The position numbers were made by a program, and so were the translations under genes. This document shows, piece after piece, positions 6,510 to 6,834 of a stretch of DNA of 6,834 nt; positions within the stretch are counted from its first letter, which is position 1; each line of letters begins with the position of its first letter. Source of the stretch: Planctomycetaceae bacterium. Its GTDB lineage: Bacteria > Planctomycetota > Planctomycetia > Isosphaerales > Isosphaeraceae. Where the stretch lies: positions 1 to 6,834 of the forward strand of contig JAFANO010000472.1 of the NCBI GenBank assembly GCA_019232645.1, given 5' to 3'. The notes beneath the pieces were generated by a model that worked only from the letters and a program-made list of their open reading frames with translations, ran no database searches and had not been told where the DNA came from.

Positions 6510-6606
6510 CCATGCTCCGCGTGGGAATGCCTCGCGGGACGCTCCGCGTCCCTCTTACAGTCTCGACCGACGACGCGGAGTGTCGCCGTCGGCATGCCCA
6601 CGCGGG
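6510..6606. repeat. Two-hairpin palindromic element with a diverged inverted copy
   Basis: The left unit (6510-6552) holds two small hairpins with the same TCC loop: CCATGC-TCC-GCGTGG at 6510-6524 (one G-T pair) and GGGACGC-TCC-GCGTCCC at 6536-6552 (perfect 7-bp stem), joined by GAATGC and a short spacer. The right unit (6570-6606) is its reverse complement, aligning without gaps to 6516-6552 at 27 of 37 positions, and keeps one hairpin (CGACGC-GGA-GTGTCG, 6571-6585). From memory, sequences of this kind (GGGACGCTCCGCGTCCC next to CGTGGGAATGC) are dispersed in several bacterial genomes, planctomycetes included. No transposase is present, so this would be a non-autonomous element. Confidence 0.75.
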
Positions 6607-6618
6607 TAGGTATATCGT

Positions 6619-6695
6619 TTTGTAGGGTCCGCTGTGCGGACCGTCTTCGATCCGAAGCCGCCGGGACGGATGGTCCGCACAGCGGACCCTACAAA
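6619..6695. repeat. REPIN-like element: two inverted GTAG-headed REP palindromes
   Basis: Two perfect 24-base inverted arms lie at 6619-6642 and 6672-6695, with 29 bases between. Each arm is itself a hairpin: GTAG (6622-6625), then GGTCCGC-TGT-GCGGACC (6626-6642); the right arm mirrors this and ends in CTAC (6689-6692). A GTAG head beside a short palindrome is the mark of REP sequences handled by REP-associated tyrosine (RAYT, IS200/IS605-like) transposases, and paired inverted REPs form REPINs. No RAYT gene is visible in the window. The element starts 11 bases after the stop of the possible gene at 6707-6832, the usual place for REPs, where it could act as a transcript end or a stabilising structure. 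Confidence 0.85.
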
Positions 6696-6706
6696 TCTGC
6701 TGACCG

Positions 6707-6832
6707 TCACGTTTTTTGGGGGAGTGGACAGCGGTACCCACCCAGGGACGCGGACACCAACAGGTTCTGCAACCAACTATCATAGTAGCGGTGCTCGTTG
6801 AGTCGCTCGGCCGGGCACCGCCAACCCTTGTT
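6707..6832 (-). CDS. Possible C-terminal end of an unidentified protein (5' end outside window)
   Basis: A 41-codon open frame enters from the right edge and stops at TGA 6709-6707. About three quarters of its third positions are G or C. The peptide includes RLNEHRYYDSWLQNLL and GGYRCPLPQK, with two Cys. I do not recognise the family. Support is the natural-looking peptide and the REPIN starting 11 bases after the stop. The other two - strand frames give an Arg/Cys/Pro-rich reading or early stops. At this length chance is not excluded. Confidence 0.35.
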   Translation of the reverse strand, partial: NKGWRCPAERLNEHRYYDSWLQNLLVSASLGGYRCPLPQKT

Positions 6833-6834
6833 CT

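Larger units (their letters stand above)
6346..6706. other. Gene-free, repeat-rich stretch upstream of the glycosyltransferase
   Basis: No gene is supported here. Open frames crossing it are compositional or follow repeat sequence. It holds, from the gene outward, a roughly 60-base leader, a plausible - strand promoter at 6412-6440, a stretch with nothing obvious (6441-6509), the two-hairpin inverted element at 6510-6606, and the REPIN-like element at 6619-6695. A short GTGTC/GACAC pairing at 6364-6368 and 6390-6394 could fold the leader weakly. Confidence 0.6.

Overview
The window is about 6.8 kb of visibly GC-rich bacterial chromosome. G/C-dominated third codon positions, a dxs-nadK pair, a very long AsmA-like envelope protein, a GT39-type membrane glycosyltransferase, and small dispersed repeats between and even inside genes all suggest a planctomycete, perhaps of the Isosphaeraceae. 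That assignment is inferred from gene style and recalled family members, not from a search.

Layout, left to right. (1) 2-346, + strand: the last 114 codons of dxs (1-deoxy-D-xylulose-5-phosphate synthase). (2) 347-708: a gene-free stretch with a 39-bp direct repeat bracketing a short run of the heptamer GGGRCGA. (3) 709-1623, + strand: complete nadK (NAD kinase). (4) 1695-4859, - strand, convergent with nadK: a 1054-residue AsmA-like protein with an N-terminal membrane anchor and five degenerate repeats of about 120-155 residues. (5) 4954-6345, - strand, 94 bp upstream of the AsmA-like gene: a 463-residue polytopic GT39/PMT_2-like glycosyltransferase, probably co-transcribed with it. Its frame carries a 26-codon insertion built like the intergenic repeat at 379-476. 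(6) 6346-6706: a gene-free stretch with a plausible promoter for the - strand pair, a two-hairpin inverted repeat and a REPIN-like pair of GTAG-headed palindromes. (7) 6707-6832, - strand: a possible 3' end of another gene, running off the window.

The + strand genes are central metabolism: DXP synthesis for isoprenoids and NADP supply. The - strand pair is envelope-related. The glycosyltransferase probably uses polyprenyl-phosphate-linked sugars at the membrane, and the AsmA-like protein is probably a periplasm-spanning repeating beta-groove protein. A shared role in outer-envelope lipid or glycan assembly is inference only.

I found no RNA gene, CRISPR array, phage or complete transposon. 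The most unusual signal is the pair of heptamer loci (379-476 and 5220-5332), which share one architecture: a long direct repeat, a GGGRCGA run, then the direct repeat again. One of them lies in frame inside the glycosyltransferase. This looks like a small mobile or expanding repeat family worth a genome-wide check.
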